A stretch of 64,000 bases of DNA from Taeniopygia guttata (lineage: Eukaryota > Chordata > Aves > Passeriformes > Estrildidae). Below, in pieces: positions 47,598 through 58,972 of the stretch. The stretch covers positions 60,891,001 to 60,955,000 of the forward strand of contig NC_133030.1 in the NCBI RefSeq assembly GCF_048771995.1. The letters are read 5' to 3'. The notes below the pieces were generated by a model. It ran no database searches. It saw only the letters and a program-made list of their open reading frames with translations, and was not told the DNA's origin. The position numbers and the translations under genes are program-made. The stretch's first letter is position 1, and every line of letters starts with the position of its first letter.

Positions 47598-47992
47598 AAC
47601 GCACATCCAACCAATATTATTAATGCAACGTTCTCCCTTTATTAGAGAGAAGATGGCACTTTTTATACACTTCTACATAGCTTACAATTTACAAAGGCAC
47701 TCTCATTGGCAAGCTAACATTGTTTATCTTTGTCTTAAGATGGCCTAAACCTTACACTATAAACATATACTACTTCACACCCAGACAGCCCAGTGCTCCC
47801 CATCACACCTTAATACAATTTCTAACTGCGCCACAAGCTCTTAATTTCTAACTGCGCCACAAGCTCTTAATTTCTAACTGCGTCAGAGGCTGGAAGGCCT
47901 CACAAGGCCCAGATCTGAGGCCTAGACTGGAGTAGCTCAAATCTCATTCCAAACTTAAATCATGACCTCTGTCTCTCAGAAATGCTGCAACA
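47598..47992 (-). mobile_element. Solo LTR, minus strand, with internal 26-bp repeats
   Basis: Read on the minus strand it begins TGTTGCAGCATTTC and has a TATAAAAAG box (complement of 47660-47668) and an AATAAA signal (complement of 47638-47643) near its 3' end. GACAG occurs on both sides (47593-47597 and 47993-47997) and may be the target-site duplication, although the 3' end would then be TGCGTT instead of CA. A 26-bp unit, AATTTCTAACTGCGCCACAA plus six bases, is present about 2.7 times at 47819-47888. Confidence 0.78.
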
Positions 47993-48606
47993 GACAGGGG
48001 TAAGTTGTGCTCCAGAGGACAATTTCTGGGAAAACTGGACTTGTTTAGACACATTCTGCATCTCAGAACAAGCAAAACAACCTGAGGGCACTGCACTGTT
48101 ACTGTCCATCACTGCCTGCTTTCCATGGAAAATCAATAGGGATATCAGGGTTTGAAAACTCTGCTAAGCCATTTCATTGTGTTTTATCTTATTCTCTCTG
48201 GAGAGGCAACTGGCTGAGCTCACATTTCTAACAACTACCTGAGAAAGAGTTTGGAAAGACCCAAGATAATGAATTTCCCTCTCTGTCTCCTCCATTTCCA
48301 TGCACAGGGGAATTGCTCCTTGGGTCCCCTCTTAGCTGGGTGCTCCTGGTCCAGTGAAAAATACAGCTCAGATTCTGGGCAATTAATCTGTCAGGAAAAG
48401 AGAATGAGTCTTGACTTTTCTTCAGACTCCCACACTCCCACAACACCTGTCCAGGTTTTTTATCAAACCCCTGCGCCCCACAAGCCCTTCAGCTCTGGCA
48501 CACACATTTTACACGTTCACTCGAGTGCCTGCACACAGACAAGTGTTGGAGCAGCTTCATCGCCCATCCCTCTGGGCCCCAAGGTACCACACTGGGTATT
48601 ACCTGC
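47993..48606. other. Unique non-coding DNA, nothing recognised
   Basis: No exon or repeat is recognised between the two LTRs that flank this stretch. Confidence 0.4.
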
Positions 48607-49502
48607 TGTTAGGTTGGGGGTGTGGATTCTCTTTGTCATCTGTCAGAGCTGGGGCAGTTCTCTGCTGTACATTGGGCATTTTTTCTTTATCTCTTCCACA
48701 ACCCATCCTCCCTCCAGGAGATCTCTTCTATTCATGGGCCATTAATTATTAATTATCTGTTCATGGGCCAGTGAGTGTCCCTGCATGGCTGAGAAAATTC
48801 CATCATCCATGGGGAGATGCTCTGCCCAGGGGAGAAGCCAAGCATTCCTACCTGGATACAATCTGACCTGGGAACAGCACAGCAGCCTTTGCCCCCTGCA
48901 TTCCCAGAGGAGCAGCTTTCTTCCCCCCTGCATTCCCAGAGGAGCAGCTTTCTTCCCCACTGCATTCCCAGAGGAGCAGCCTTTGCCCACTGCATTCCCA
49001 GAGGAGCAGCTTTCTTCCCACTGCATTCCCAGAGGAGCAGCTTTCTTCCCACTGCATTCCCAGAGGAGCAGCCTTTGCCCCCTGCATTCCCAGAGGAGCA
49101 GCTTTCTTCCCACTGCATTCCCAGAGGAGGCCAGGCCCATCTCCCCCAGCCCTGGAGCTCCAGAGGAAAACTCCCCCCTTGTGCAAGATCCTGCTCCAGC
49201 AGAAGCACAGCTGGCACTGCAGGAGGGCTGAGCCACCCTGGGATGGGACTGCTGCCACCTCCCTGACACACAGCGTGCCAGGGCTGCTCTGACTCTGCCA
49301 GTGGTTTGTTTTCTTTTTTGTACTATTGCATTTGTATTTTTAATTTCCCTAATAAAGAACTGTTATTCCTAATCCCATATCTTTGCCTGAGAGCCCCTTA
49401 ATTTCAAAATTATAATAATTCAGAGGGAGGCAGTTTACATTTTCCATTTCAGGGGAGGCTCCCACCTTCCTTAGCAGACACCTGGCTTTTCAAACCAAGA
49501 CA
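48607..49502 (+). mobile_element. Solo LTR of an endogenous retrovirus (family A) with minisatellite
   Basis: A long LTR of 896 bp, starting TGTTAGGTTGGGGG and ending CAAACCAAGACA, with AATAAA at 49351-49356. The 4-bp sequence CTGC flanks it on both sides (48603-48606 and 49503-49506), a likely target-site duplication. Four bases would suit a class I (gamma-like) element. In the middle it carries eight units of a 31-bp minisatellite. A second, truncated copy lies at 57952-58466. Frames of 136-175 codons on both strands come from the minisatellite and are not genes. Confidence 0.87.
48886..49129. repeat. 31-bp minisatellite inside LTR family A, eight units
   Basis: Units consist of a variable spacer, CTTTCTTCCCA or CCTTTGCCCCC, plus a constant CTGCATTCCCAGAGGAGCAG. 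Spacer types alternate across the array, so units have been duplicated in blocks. Confidence 0.95.
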
Positions 49503-51539
49503 CTGCTCAGCTTTACTGGGGGCTTGGGCCTGCAAATGTTTCTTCACAGGAACATCATCACTCTTGTGACCAAGTCCTCCCCACACAGACCTTGCAGAGG
49601 TGTGTTTTTATCACTCTACTCAGCATCTTACATTCACAGGGTTTTCTTTTGCATGGCTTGTTGGCTTCTCCAACTACAGAATAGAGACAGTGAAATGATT
49701 TTTAAAATCGTCTCAGTCCAAAACCTGGATTTTTAAGCTTTCTGCTCTAAATTCTGCAAGGGAAGTATTCTCTTTCTGAAAAGTATAACACACAGATTAG
49801 ATTTTGGAGAGCTGAGGGGAGTCATTCTTAATGAGAGAAAAAAGAATCAGGAAATATTTTTTTTTTCTGTCAGATTTTGTTCTTTGGAGCACCACCCTCA
49901 TTTGATAGAAGTGTTTAACTGGTAGGAACCATGAGGCAAACTCCTGAATGACAGACAGCTGAAGAAGGGACCCCAGCTGTTGTCCTTGAAACCAGTGGTG
50001 AGTTTCCCCTTGACATCACAGGGCACATCCAGCATAGCCCAACTCCAGACAGTTTTATTCTGCAGCCAGCAGCAATTCCTGTTCAGAAAAGGTAGAACTG
50101 TTCCCCAGAGGAGCTGTGCAGCATGGAAAAAACCTTTCACAGGTTAAAGGCTGGACCACAGCCCTACCAGAGCCTGCATAAAGCCTCTCAGTGGTCCCAG
50201 CAAAGCAGGATTCCATCAGGAGTGACCCAGCACTGATGTAAATCTAGAGAAAATGAGGTTGAGCACAACTCAGCTCTGACCCAGCCTTGCATCTATTAAA
50301 GCAGAGGGGGCTTTTGCTCAAGTTCATGGCACAAAAGTATTTATCCCTTCTGTGCTCTTGCTGTTGTACTCAGGAGAGAAAAGAGCTGCAGAGCAGGAAC
50401 CAGCTTTTTTGGAGAGCTCCCTTCTGTGTGGGCAGTGCCTCCAGCTCCCCTGATGACAGAGACAATTCTGCTGTGCTTCTTGTATGTCCTTGCCATGACT
50501 CCTGCAAGCCAGATCTGCTCCTGTTCAGGCCACACCACTCATAATAAAGCAAGAATTGTTTCAGCAGTTTTTGTTGACCCTTGAGCTGAACCCCAAATAC
50601 CCCACAGGTCACACAAATGGGTCACCTGGCTGATGCCTGATCTGCAAGCAGTGTACCTTTGCCTGGGATGCCCCAGCAGCATGATGATGTGAAGTCTGGA
50701 TTTTGTGGAGGGAAAAAGAGAAAAATCTTTAAAAAAGAAAGATGAAAAGAAAAAAAAATCAAGGTATTGCTGGCTAAAGACACAAGCACTGATTGGGAGG
50801 GAGGGTTTGAACCTGTCCTCAAGGCCACACCACAGCTGCAGGAGGGCAGGAGAGATGGAGCTCTGGTCCATGGGCACAGCAGGAGGAGAATCCCCAGCTC
50901 CCATTCCTCCATTCTCCCAACAACCCATAAGGCAAAGCCATATGAAGCTGCTTTCCACCTTTCCAGGTCTTTTCTGGTCTGTGCTTCCATCCCTCCATGC
51001 ACCCCAAACCAATCAGAGACAGAAATAATGCCTGACTCTGCTGCAGGTTTGCTTCCTGCTCCCTTCCAGGAGTAAGGGCTTTCAATCCCAGTGGGCTGAA
51101 CCTGTTGGATAGATGGGAGGGGGAAAAATCCGCTCTGCTTAAACCAATTCCCTCAAGTCTCTGAGGAGCAGCAAACCACAGCAGCCCCAAAGCATGTGTG
51201 GGATCCAAGAAGCTTTCAGCTCAGCACAGCACGAGGGAGGGCTGGCTCAGCAACCAGAGTCCCTCCTTGGCTCCATCAGGCAATCCAGCAAACAAGTCAT
51301 GTCTCTTAGAAGAGCAAAAATCTATTTCAGAGCTCTTCTCTTTTTTCTGTGTGGGTGCTTATCTCTGGTCACTGCTGTTCACCATGTAGAGAAGTCTCTG
51401 TGGCATGCATTTCTGAGAGGGCAAACTGTCTAAAATTAGCTGTTAGTTTAAAATAAGAGACTGTGCAGTTCTCCAGGGAGGGGCATTCATCCTCCAAAGG
51501 AAACTGTCAAGGATTGTTCAGGATTACTCTCCAGCTGTT
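49503..51539. other. Unique non-coding DNA, nothing recognised
   Basis: An A-rich purine run lies at about 50704-50762. Overlapping frames at 50539-51208 show no recognisable domain. Confidence 0.45.
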
Positions 51540-51967
51540 CAGGACTGCTGCATCCTTTTAAATTATAATGTCAACATGTCGCAAATAATATGGAATGACA
51601 ATGTCTAATTTCTGTCCTGTGAGGAATGAAAAGGAAGGGAAATTGCTAGCATACTAGATACATACCAGATTTGAGAGACCAGGTAACCTTTCTAGCTGGC
51701 TGTAGGAGAATAATTAGCCAAAACATTAATGCAAATGTAATTTTCTAGCTAGCCTGTGAAATCTAGAGGTGTTATATTAAGCATTCCAGGCTAATGCTCT
51801 CCAGAATAGTTTGTGTTATCTCTGGGACCAAGGGATGTAGCAACTCCTCCGCTGATTGGATTCTTCATGTTTGAGTAGCTGGGGGTTTATTTCCCAAAAG
51901 TGCTTGCTACCAGCACTGCTGGCTTTGAGGGAGTAATTTCAGTGCCAAGTTGCATTAATTGCATATG
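51540..51967. other. Candidate conserved non-coding element
   Basis: Unique sequence with GAGAATAATTAGCC, AAACATTAATGCAAATG (octamer-like), GCTAATGCTCTCC and TAGCTAGCC words. Assigned by texture only. Confidence 0.33.
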
Positions 51968-52104
51968 TGGAAGCGTCCAAGGCCAGGTTGGACGGGGCTT
52001 GGAGCAAACTGGGATAGCGGAAGGTGTCCCTGCCCATGGCAGAGGGCTAAAATGAGATGAGCTTTAAGGCTCCTTCCAACCCAAACCATTCCATGATTCC
52101 ATGA
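51968..52104 (+). mobile_element. CR1 LINE, 3' fragment
   Basis: GGACGGGGCTTGGAGCAAAC, GTGTCCCTGCCCATGGCAGA, CCTTCCAACCCAAACCATTC and a CATGATTCCATGAATG tail mark the avian CR1 3' end. Confidence 0.93.
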
Positions 52105-53750
52105 ATGTGGAAGAGGTCATGGTTATCACTGACCTTCACACCCATGAGCAGCCCACTGTGAACTCATCCCCCCTAAAAACCATAAAATATTTCTCCTGAC
52201 TACATGAGAACACAGGAAATAATGAGGTTATTGCAGTTCATGGGCAGCTTGCATCATGTACATGCATATTTCATCTAAATTTTAATGTAGGCCACCAAGA
52301 GCACAGAGGTTTTTGACAGATTTTACCTGGTTTTTTAGGTAGTTGTAGCTCTGAGGACCGAAGCAGACACCCACTCTGGGTTATAAGGTGAATTTCTGGG
52401 ACCCAGCTGAAGAACAGACAACTCATGAAGTTGTGGTAATGTGGTTGTTTCAATCAGATGCCCAAATCCAGAGCTTAAATATTCCCTCAAGCTCTCAGGA
52501 TGGCTGCCTATAAAATATAAACAATGCAATATGAACAAGAAGTGTCCCAGGGTACAAATTTTAATGCTCACATTCCATGCAGCACTGTATATTTTTCACG
52601 TTTAGTTAAAGAAGTAAATGAAACAGAAAGAATCCAACATGTTTTGCATTCCCTTGCAACAGGAAACTGTTTTGATAAAACCTACAAATGATCCATATTG
52701 ATATTAACTTTTTTTTTTTACTTTTTTTTTTATTGTAAACTTAATTTGAATTTAGAAAGTCTCTAAATGATAATTGAATCACAAGTCTGGATTAGGATTC
52801 TAGCAGCAACACTTGACTTGGTCAAAATCACTGTTATGAAGAGATGCAATTTTTACACAGTACTTCACATTGATTAAGTAATGTGTGAAAATGGAAAAAA
52901 AGCATTCGAATCTTAATCATAGTAATTTGCATGAAATAAAAGTCCCTGTCAAGGGAATGCACATTATAATAACTCCTGGGTGTTTTGGTTGCATCAGTGA
53001 GCAAAGAAGTTGCGTGCATTTTTTCCTTGTCCTGATATGCAAGAATTTCCTCTATTTTTAGTGTACCTTTGATTATGTGAGAATTTAGAAATGCAGTTTT
53101 GTACTCAGTGAGACAAGCAGGTATTTTAGGAGCAGCCAGGGTTCACAGCTGACTGGCAATGTGAATGGAGCACAGAACTGTAAACCAGGATGTTGTAAAC
53201 GCAGGAAACTGAGTTTGAAGCTAATTAAGGCTCGTTTGGTTTTGGCCTGCATCAAACAATAGCACTAAATCAGAAAAGCAGATGCATTTTGGAAGCTACT
53301 GAACTGAAGAACCTTATCTGGAGCCCAGTGGAGTCAGCAGAGACCTTCTCACTGCCTTCAGTCAATCAAGCCTTAGAAATGTTGGCGTTTATTTGCACAA
53401 ATTGGTCTGGGCTAGAAGGGGTTTTAGAGGCAGTCCCAGCTCCATTGGGTGCACACCTCAGTGCTGCTCTGTGCCGTGCTGGTGGCACTTTTATCTGTCA
53501 CTGGAAAACAGCTGGGAGCTCAGGCACATTTCCCTGGCTGCCGGGACCATTGTGCGACCTGTTTCATTTTAAAGAGTTGCTATTTCAAAAATCAATGGGC
53601 ATCAGCTGCTAATTACAGAAAATCTATGCCTTGGCCCTTCAGCAGGTTTTGCTTTTTTCCCACTCACCAGGCTGCCTCTGCTAAGGGTTGGCAGCTCAGA
53701 TCTGTAGCCGTGAGTGATGACCTCCTCCAGACAGCTTTTTTACATCTCTG
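52105..53750. other. Unique non-coding DNA, nothing firm
   Basis: T-rich runs lie near 52712-52732. No exon, RNA gene or transposon is recognised. Confidence 0.45.
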
Positions 53751-53861
53751 GGACTCTGAGCAGCCTGGTCCAGTCGAAGGTGTCCCTACCCATGGCAGGG
53801 GCTCAGAACTGGATGGCCTTGAAGGTCCCTTCCAACCCTAAACATTCCAGGATTCTGGAAT
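53751..53861 (+). mobile_element. CR1 LINE, 3' fragment
   Basis: GTGTCCCTACCCATGGCAGG, GATGGCCTTGAAGGTCCCTT, CCAACCCTAAACATTCCAGG and a GATTCTGG tail show a diverged CR1 3' end. Confidence 0.9.
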
Positions 53862-56026
53862 CCCCTCCAGTTCCCTTCAGGGTAAACTTTGCCATGTGGA
53901 GTTTCTGATGAATGGTGTTTGCCCAATGGCACCTGAATTCCCCACACTCATCTGGAGATCAACTTGATGCTGTATCTTCTGGCAATGTAACGAAATAGAG
54001 GGTTACTTTAAAAATACTTTCTGTTTGTGAGCTCATTTGTCCCAGAAATGTGATTTTTGTAGGTGGGAGGTGTTTGTCCTGAATGCAGGTCTGAGAGTTT
54101 GAACCTCTTCTTCATCCTCCAATAATCTAAAAGAAGGACAGGGAGTCTTCAGCATTTATGAACTGTCAGATAACCGAGTGTTTTACCTTTCTTAGAGATT
54201 TGCACTTGGTCCAAATGCTCCAGGCTTGGGATTTTGCCATTTTCTCTTCCCTTTCTGCAAGCTGTGCTTTTAACGGGGGCAGGTTCAAAGACCGCTTTGG
54301 AGGAGGGCCCTTTTATTTTTGAGGCATGCTGCACAAAATCTGTTGAGACCTGTAGAAGTCACTGTGATATCACTGCCTTGTATCAGGAGGGATATTTATT
54401 TATCCCCAGCCACAATATCATTTGGGTAATTGCTTCTTGCAGGGGATCAAGGCAGGTGTGGGAGGAAAAAAAAGTAATGAACAACTAAGCTTGGGAAGAA
54501 AACGTAGGTTGAAGTTTATCTCTTGTTGCTGAAGCTGCCAGTTAAGCTGGGAGCAGGAGGGGGGCTTGTTTGGGATTTATTCTGGGGGAGAAAGGCCCTG
54601 CTGTCTTCAGAGTGAGATGAGATCAAGTTCTGCCTGCAATGCCTCTTACATGTTGTAGTTGCAGGCCAGGAGATTTTTTTACATCAAAATAAAGGAATGG
54701 ATGGACCTGCACTTATAAGAGAGTTGGCATTCCTACAAGAAGCATGTAGGTTGATAAGGATTTTCTTTATTCTTTTCAAAAATAACCTTTCCTGTGAAAT
54801 GCAAGCTCAAGAACATTATCGGTTACATAGAGAAATCACATGAAAGGCTGCATTACAATAATGAAGAAAAGAGATTCTGAGACGAGAGCAGCAGCAAAGG
54901 TACTCAGTGCCTCCTTGGCTTGAGCTGCTCCTTCTCCACACGTCTGAGGCTTTCAGACCTTGGGTTTTGGCAAAATCCCACCTAGGGGGGAAATTAGTGC
55001 ACACAAACCACCCACCAGGCTCGATACTGGGATCCCCATCCTGCTTTGCCCAGGGAGTATCCAGCGCCTGGGGGCAGCCTCAGGGTGTGGGAGATGTGTT
55101 ATGGTCATGGGGGTTGCTCGGTTTATGGGGTGAGTGGGATGATAATTTGCTGAGTTTCTCCTAATTTGAGAACGTGCCCCATATCAGAGGGTGTTCACGG
55201 GGTGATGGCCACGTCCCACGTCCTGCAAATGCAGCCTTGGTGTTTAAAGAAGGGAAGGCAAATCCACCACTCTCAGAAACCATCCTAGGGAAAGGGGAAG
55301 AAGAAATTAATAGAAAATAATCTTATCAATTAATGCCCAAATCCTGGTCCCTGCACACAGCCTGTAGAAGAGTGTGTGCTGAGGAGCAGAGGCAGAGGAA
55401 GGGAAGGAAACACCACCTTCTTCCTCCTCCTCTTCCTCCTCCTCCTTCTCCTCCTACTTTCTGGTCTGCTCTGCCCAAAGTAATGCCAGCAGCTCCCAGC
55501 AAATATCAGCCAGCTCAGAGCTTTGTGTCTGGCCTTTGCAGGACCATGGTCAGGAGCACACAAGAAATCAGGGTGGGAAAATTGCATTTTTTTGTCACAA
55601 GGCAGTGAGGAAGGTATTTTGTATGTTCTTATAAAGAGGGGCAGCTGCTTCTTGAAATCCTCCTGGCCCTGCATCCTGGTGTCCTCTGGCTTTGGGCACT
55701 GAGGTCCTGATATATTTCAAGGGACAATCCAGGTGCTCTAAGTCAGGAATTGTGGAATACAACAATACCTGAGATGGTCTAAGGACATTGGGAGTGGCTG
55801 GAGTAGGAAGATTTCTGGCTTTGTAGAGCCCATTTAGAATTCTGGAGGCAAGAGATCCAAGCGAAATGTGTTAAACTGGCTCAGACTCACTCCTCAGCTG
55901 CTCCCCAAAGCCTGAATAGTGGGCAAGGCTTTCCAAGTGGAGTGTCCATTGCTCTGGAATTGATACCTCCTGGTGAGCCAGCAAAACTCCTCTCTCACTC
56001 CAGGTACCAGTCCTGTTCCCAAAAAC
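53862..56026. other. Unique non-coding DNA with a CTT/CTC-rich run
   Basis: A C/T-rich run of CTT and CTC units lies at 55414-55455. No gene or transposon is recognised. Confidence 0.45.
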
Positions 56027-56599
56027 AATTCTGAACTGGGCATTTTCCTCAAAAAACCGCAGTCTTAAGATCTGAGACCCAATTTCAACCAATTTGAGCA
56101 AGAGATGCTCTATTTTTCTAAATGTTTTGTCATTTTCCATTTGGGAATGTCCATGTTGAACTCATGGAGAATACAAAAGGAAGCTTCAGCACAAAAGGTG
56201 TGATGGGAAGGGACTGGGGATTTGGGGGTAGAAATCTGTAGGAATGCCACTTCATCAGTTCCCAGGCTGGGAGAAGAGCTTCTTTGACTGGTTTTTCCTT
56301 CAGTTGCAGAGGATTTCTGCAAGTCCTGGGAGCTCAGAACATGATCTTCAACAGTCAGGAACCATTCCCATGCAAGGAAAGGTTTTGATTCCCAGCTCTG
56401 CAATGCTGCCCTGCTAAGCAAGTGTAGCAATGAACAACACTGGTAATACATAAATAACCAAGAGAATTTAAAATCAGAATTTTAGACCTGTGAGAGCAGC
56501 AGCCCTTGGATGGACACACATTTATGGATCAGGCCCCTGGTGTAGGAAGCAGCAAACACAGAGGGTGACAGGTGATATTTGGCTTCTCAGCACATATTT
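56027..56599 (-). repeat. Left arm of inverted duplication
   Basis: This 573-bp arm is the reverse complement of 57305-57876 at about 97% identity by eye, nearly without indels. It opens with the complement of CTGAACTGGGC and ends at the complement of AAATATGTGCTGAG. The two arms are separated by 705 bp. The source sequence is not recognised as any known repeat family. Each arm holds a 113-codon frame (56110-56451 here, minus strand), but the six base differences in it all change the residue, which argues against a conserved protein. Confidence 0.93.
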
Positions 56600-57304
56600 G
56601 AGAGTTGCCCTTCCCATTCATAGGAGCCACCTTTCTTTTTGGGCTCTACTTTATGTTCTTATTAATCCAGAGATTCTTCTCTTTGCTAAACCAGGAATTC
56701 AGGACAGATCCCTGGAGAATTGCACAAATCTTGGATCCCCAAGCCCATTCAAGCTGTAGGATGCCACAAGGGCAGCATGATCCCTGCAGGGTTTTTAGCA
56801 GCATCCCTTCTTCTAACCCTGCTCGAGCAGCTCTGTTTCTAAAGGATGCAGGAACTGGTATTAAGATATTCTGAAGCCTCATTAGCTCTATTTACTCAGC
56901 CTTTAGATGTGTGAGTGACTGCAAACATCTGGAGTGAACAGGTGGAATCCCACTGTACTTTTTGTATACATTTCTATTTTTTGTGGTGTTTGGCTTCTCT
57001 TTTAATTGAACAACAATTTTTCCCGCAGACCCAAATGTTACTACAGGCATGTCTGAATTTAATTTAACTGGCAATGAGTTAAAAACTATTATTTCAGAGG
57101 GATTTTTGATGTTAACTAATGAGGCATCCTTTTCTGTGCATGTTCCTGCCATTTCAGGCTGCTTCCCTGAGGAAGCACAGGTTCTGCAGTACCATCTTCC
57201 ATCTGGCAGATTGTCCCAGACACTTTTCACCCTGTTAGTGAGCAGGCTGGGGCCAGGCTGTGGTGGGAATGCAACGGGAATGCAGTGGGAAGTGCAACAC
57301 TCCA
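56600..57304. other. Spacer between inverted arms
   Basis: A 705-bp spacer of unknown origin. A minus-strand frame of 146 codons (56892-57332) crosses most of its right half and begins just inside the right arm. Part of that peptide, CTEKDASLVNIKNPSE, faintly recalls the C-x(5)-A-x-LV-x-I motif of C-type lectin-like domains. The expected Trp residues and later cysteines are missing, so I do not call a gene. Confidence 0.4.
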
Positions 57305-57876
57305 AAATATGTGCTGAGATGTCAAATATCACCTGTCACCCTCTGTGTTTGCTGCTTCCTACAACAGGGTCCTGATCCATAAATGTGTGTCCATCCAAGG
57401 GCTGCTGCTCTCACAGGTCTAAAATTCTGATTTTAAATTCTCTGGGTAATTTATGTATTACCAGTGTTGTTCATTGCTATACTTGCTTAGCAGGGCAGCA
57501 TTGCAGAGCTGGGAATCAAAACCTTTCCTTGCATGGGAATGGTTCCTGACTGTTAAAGGTCATGTTCTGAGCTCCCAGGACTTGCAGAAATCCTCTGCAA
57601 CTGAAGGAAAAACCAGTCAAAGAAGCTCTTCTCCCAGCCTGGGAACTGATGAAGTGGCATTCCTACAGATTTCTACCCACAAATCCCCAGTCTCTTCCCA
57701 TCACACCTTTTGTGCTGAAGCTTCCTTTTGTATTCTCCATGAGTTCAACATGGACATTCCCAAATGGAAAATGACAAAATATTTAGAAAAATAGAGCATC
57801 TCTTGCTCAAATTGGTTGAAATTGGGTCTCAGATCTTAAGACTGCAGTTTTTGAGGAAAATGCCCAGTTCAGCATT
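57305..57876 (+). repeat. Right arm of inverted duplication
   Basis: Reverse-complement partner of 56027-56599. It carries the matching 113-codon frame at 57453-57794, plus strand. It ends 75 bp before the LTR at 57952, suggesting that the duplication and the LTR may share a rearrangement history (inference). Confidence 0.93.
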
Positions 57877-57951
57877 GGAATGTGATGCAGTGGAGGGGTG
57901 GAAGATCATAAATATTCACACAGTACCTGCTGCAGAGCTGGGCTGTGGCCC

Positions 57952-58466
57952 TGTCTTAGGTGGGAAATAGGGGTGTGGATTCTATTTGCCATCTCTCAGA
58001 GGTGGGGCTGTTCTTTTCTGTTCATTGGGCAGTTTTTTCTTTACCTCTTCCACAGCCAATCCTCCCTCCAGGAGATCTCTTCCGTTCATGGGCCATTAAT
58101 TATTAATTATCTCCTGTTCATGGGCCAGTGAGTGTCCCTGCATGGCTGAGAAAATTCCATCATCCCATGGGGAGATGCTCTGCCCAGGGGAGGAGCCAAA
58201 CATTCCTACCTGGATACAATCTGACCTGGGAACAGCACAGCAGCCTTTGCCCCCTGCATTCCCAGAGGAGCAGCTTTCTTCCCACTGCATTCCCAGAGGA
58301 GCAGCTTTCTTCCCACTGCATTCCCAGGGGAGCAGCTTTCTTCCCACTGCATTCCCAGAGGAGCCCAGGCCCATCTCCCCCAGCCCTGGAGCTCCAGAGG
58401 AAAACTCCCCCCTTGTGCAGGATCCTGCTCCAGCAGAAGCACAGCTGGCACTGCAGGAGGGCTGAG
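57952..58466 (+). mobile_element. Truncated LTR of family A
   Basis: Starts TGTCTTAGG and follows the LTR at 48607 closely through the GGAGATCTCTTC and GGGCCATTAATTATTAATTA segments and the minisatellite. It stops after AGGAGGGCTGAG, without the R/U5 part that holds the poly(A) signal in the full copy. The first ~20 bases are diverged. The break coincides with the end of a reversed family B LTR. Confidence 0.88.
58244..58364. repeat. 31-bp minisatellite inside LTR family A, four units
   Basis: Same unit as at 48886-49129 but with four copies instead of eight; one unit reads CAGGGGAG where the others read CAGAGGAG. Confidence 0.95.
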
Positions 58467-58972
58467 ACTCAGATGTTTGTTAGTTCTTATCTCTGTTGTA
58501 GTCTCACAAACCCTGAGTTCTACAGCACTTCATTCTAACAAACTAAAAATGGAGCCCCATCTCTCTCTCTACGAGGCCTTTTAAGGATTAAATGTCCAAT
58601 TAAGAAATGACACCTAAATTATTTTTACTTTTAACCCAATAACCAACCACCCATGTCTGCAATGTGGACTTTTTTATCCAACTACACAAAACCACCCAAA
58701 CCCATGAAGAAGGTGAATAAGAAGGACCAGCCTCTGCCCTAGAACCTCCATCTTGCTTTATATATATATTACTGTATTCTAAACCTTAAACTCTGAGCTT
58801 TCCACCCTGTGATATCACACACTTCTATTCAAACTCCACACCCACAATTCCAGTGCTGTCAATCAATTTTGGAAGCTTCTCCACAGCCTCAGGTCAATGC
58901 AGAGTTCTCTTGGAGATCAGAGTCTGTCAGCATAGAAAGCCAAAAATTCTCAGTAACCAGGGTTCCAACACA
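58467..58972 (-). mobile_element. LTR of family B, minus strand, 3' end truncated
   Basis: Reverse complement of the element at 37467-38031, with the same start (TGTGTTGGAAC) and shared internal blocks. The last ~50 bases of the plus copy, beyond CCTGAGTC, are missing here and the sequence passes directly into the truncated family A LTR. The copies are clearly diverged, so neither insertion is recent. A TA-rich run (58758-58769) is internal to it. Confidence 0.8.

Noticed and set aside
48742..49271. Overlapping frames of 136-175 codons on both strands with repeated motifs
   Set aside because: The repeats are the 31-bp LTR minisatellite; since 31 is not a multiple of three, the array runs through all frames. 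The 58 kb copy behaves the same way.
53401..53450. Possible reversed CR1 tail (GGTCTGGGCTAGAAGGGG)
   Set aside because: Too short and diverged to support; no second CR1 block follows.
49503..57951. Two family A LTRs in the same direction as the ends of one provirus
   Set aside because: The first LTR has the same CTGC on both its own sides, the second is truncated, and no gag, pol, env or primer-binding-site sequence was recognised between them.
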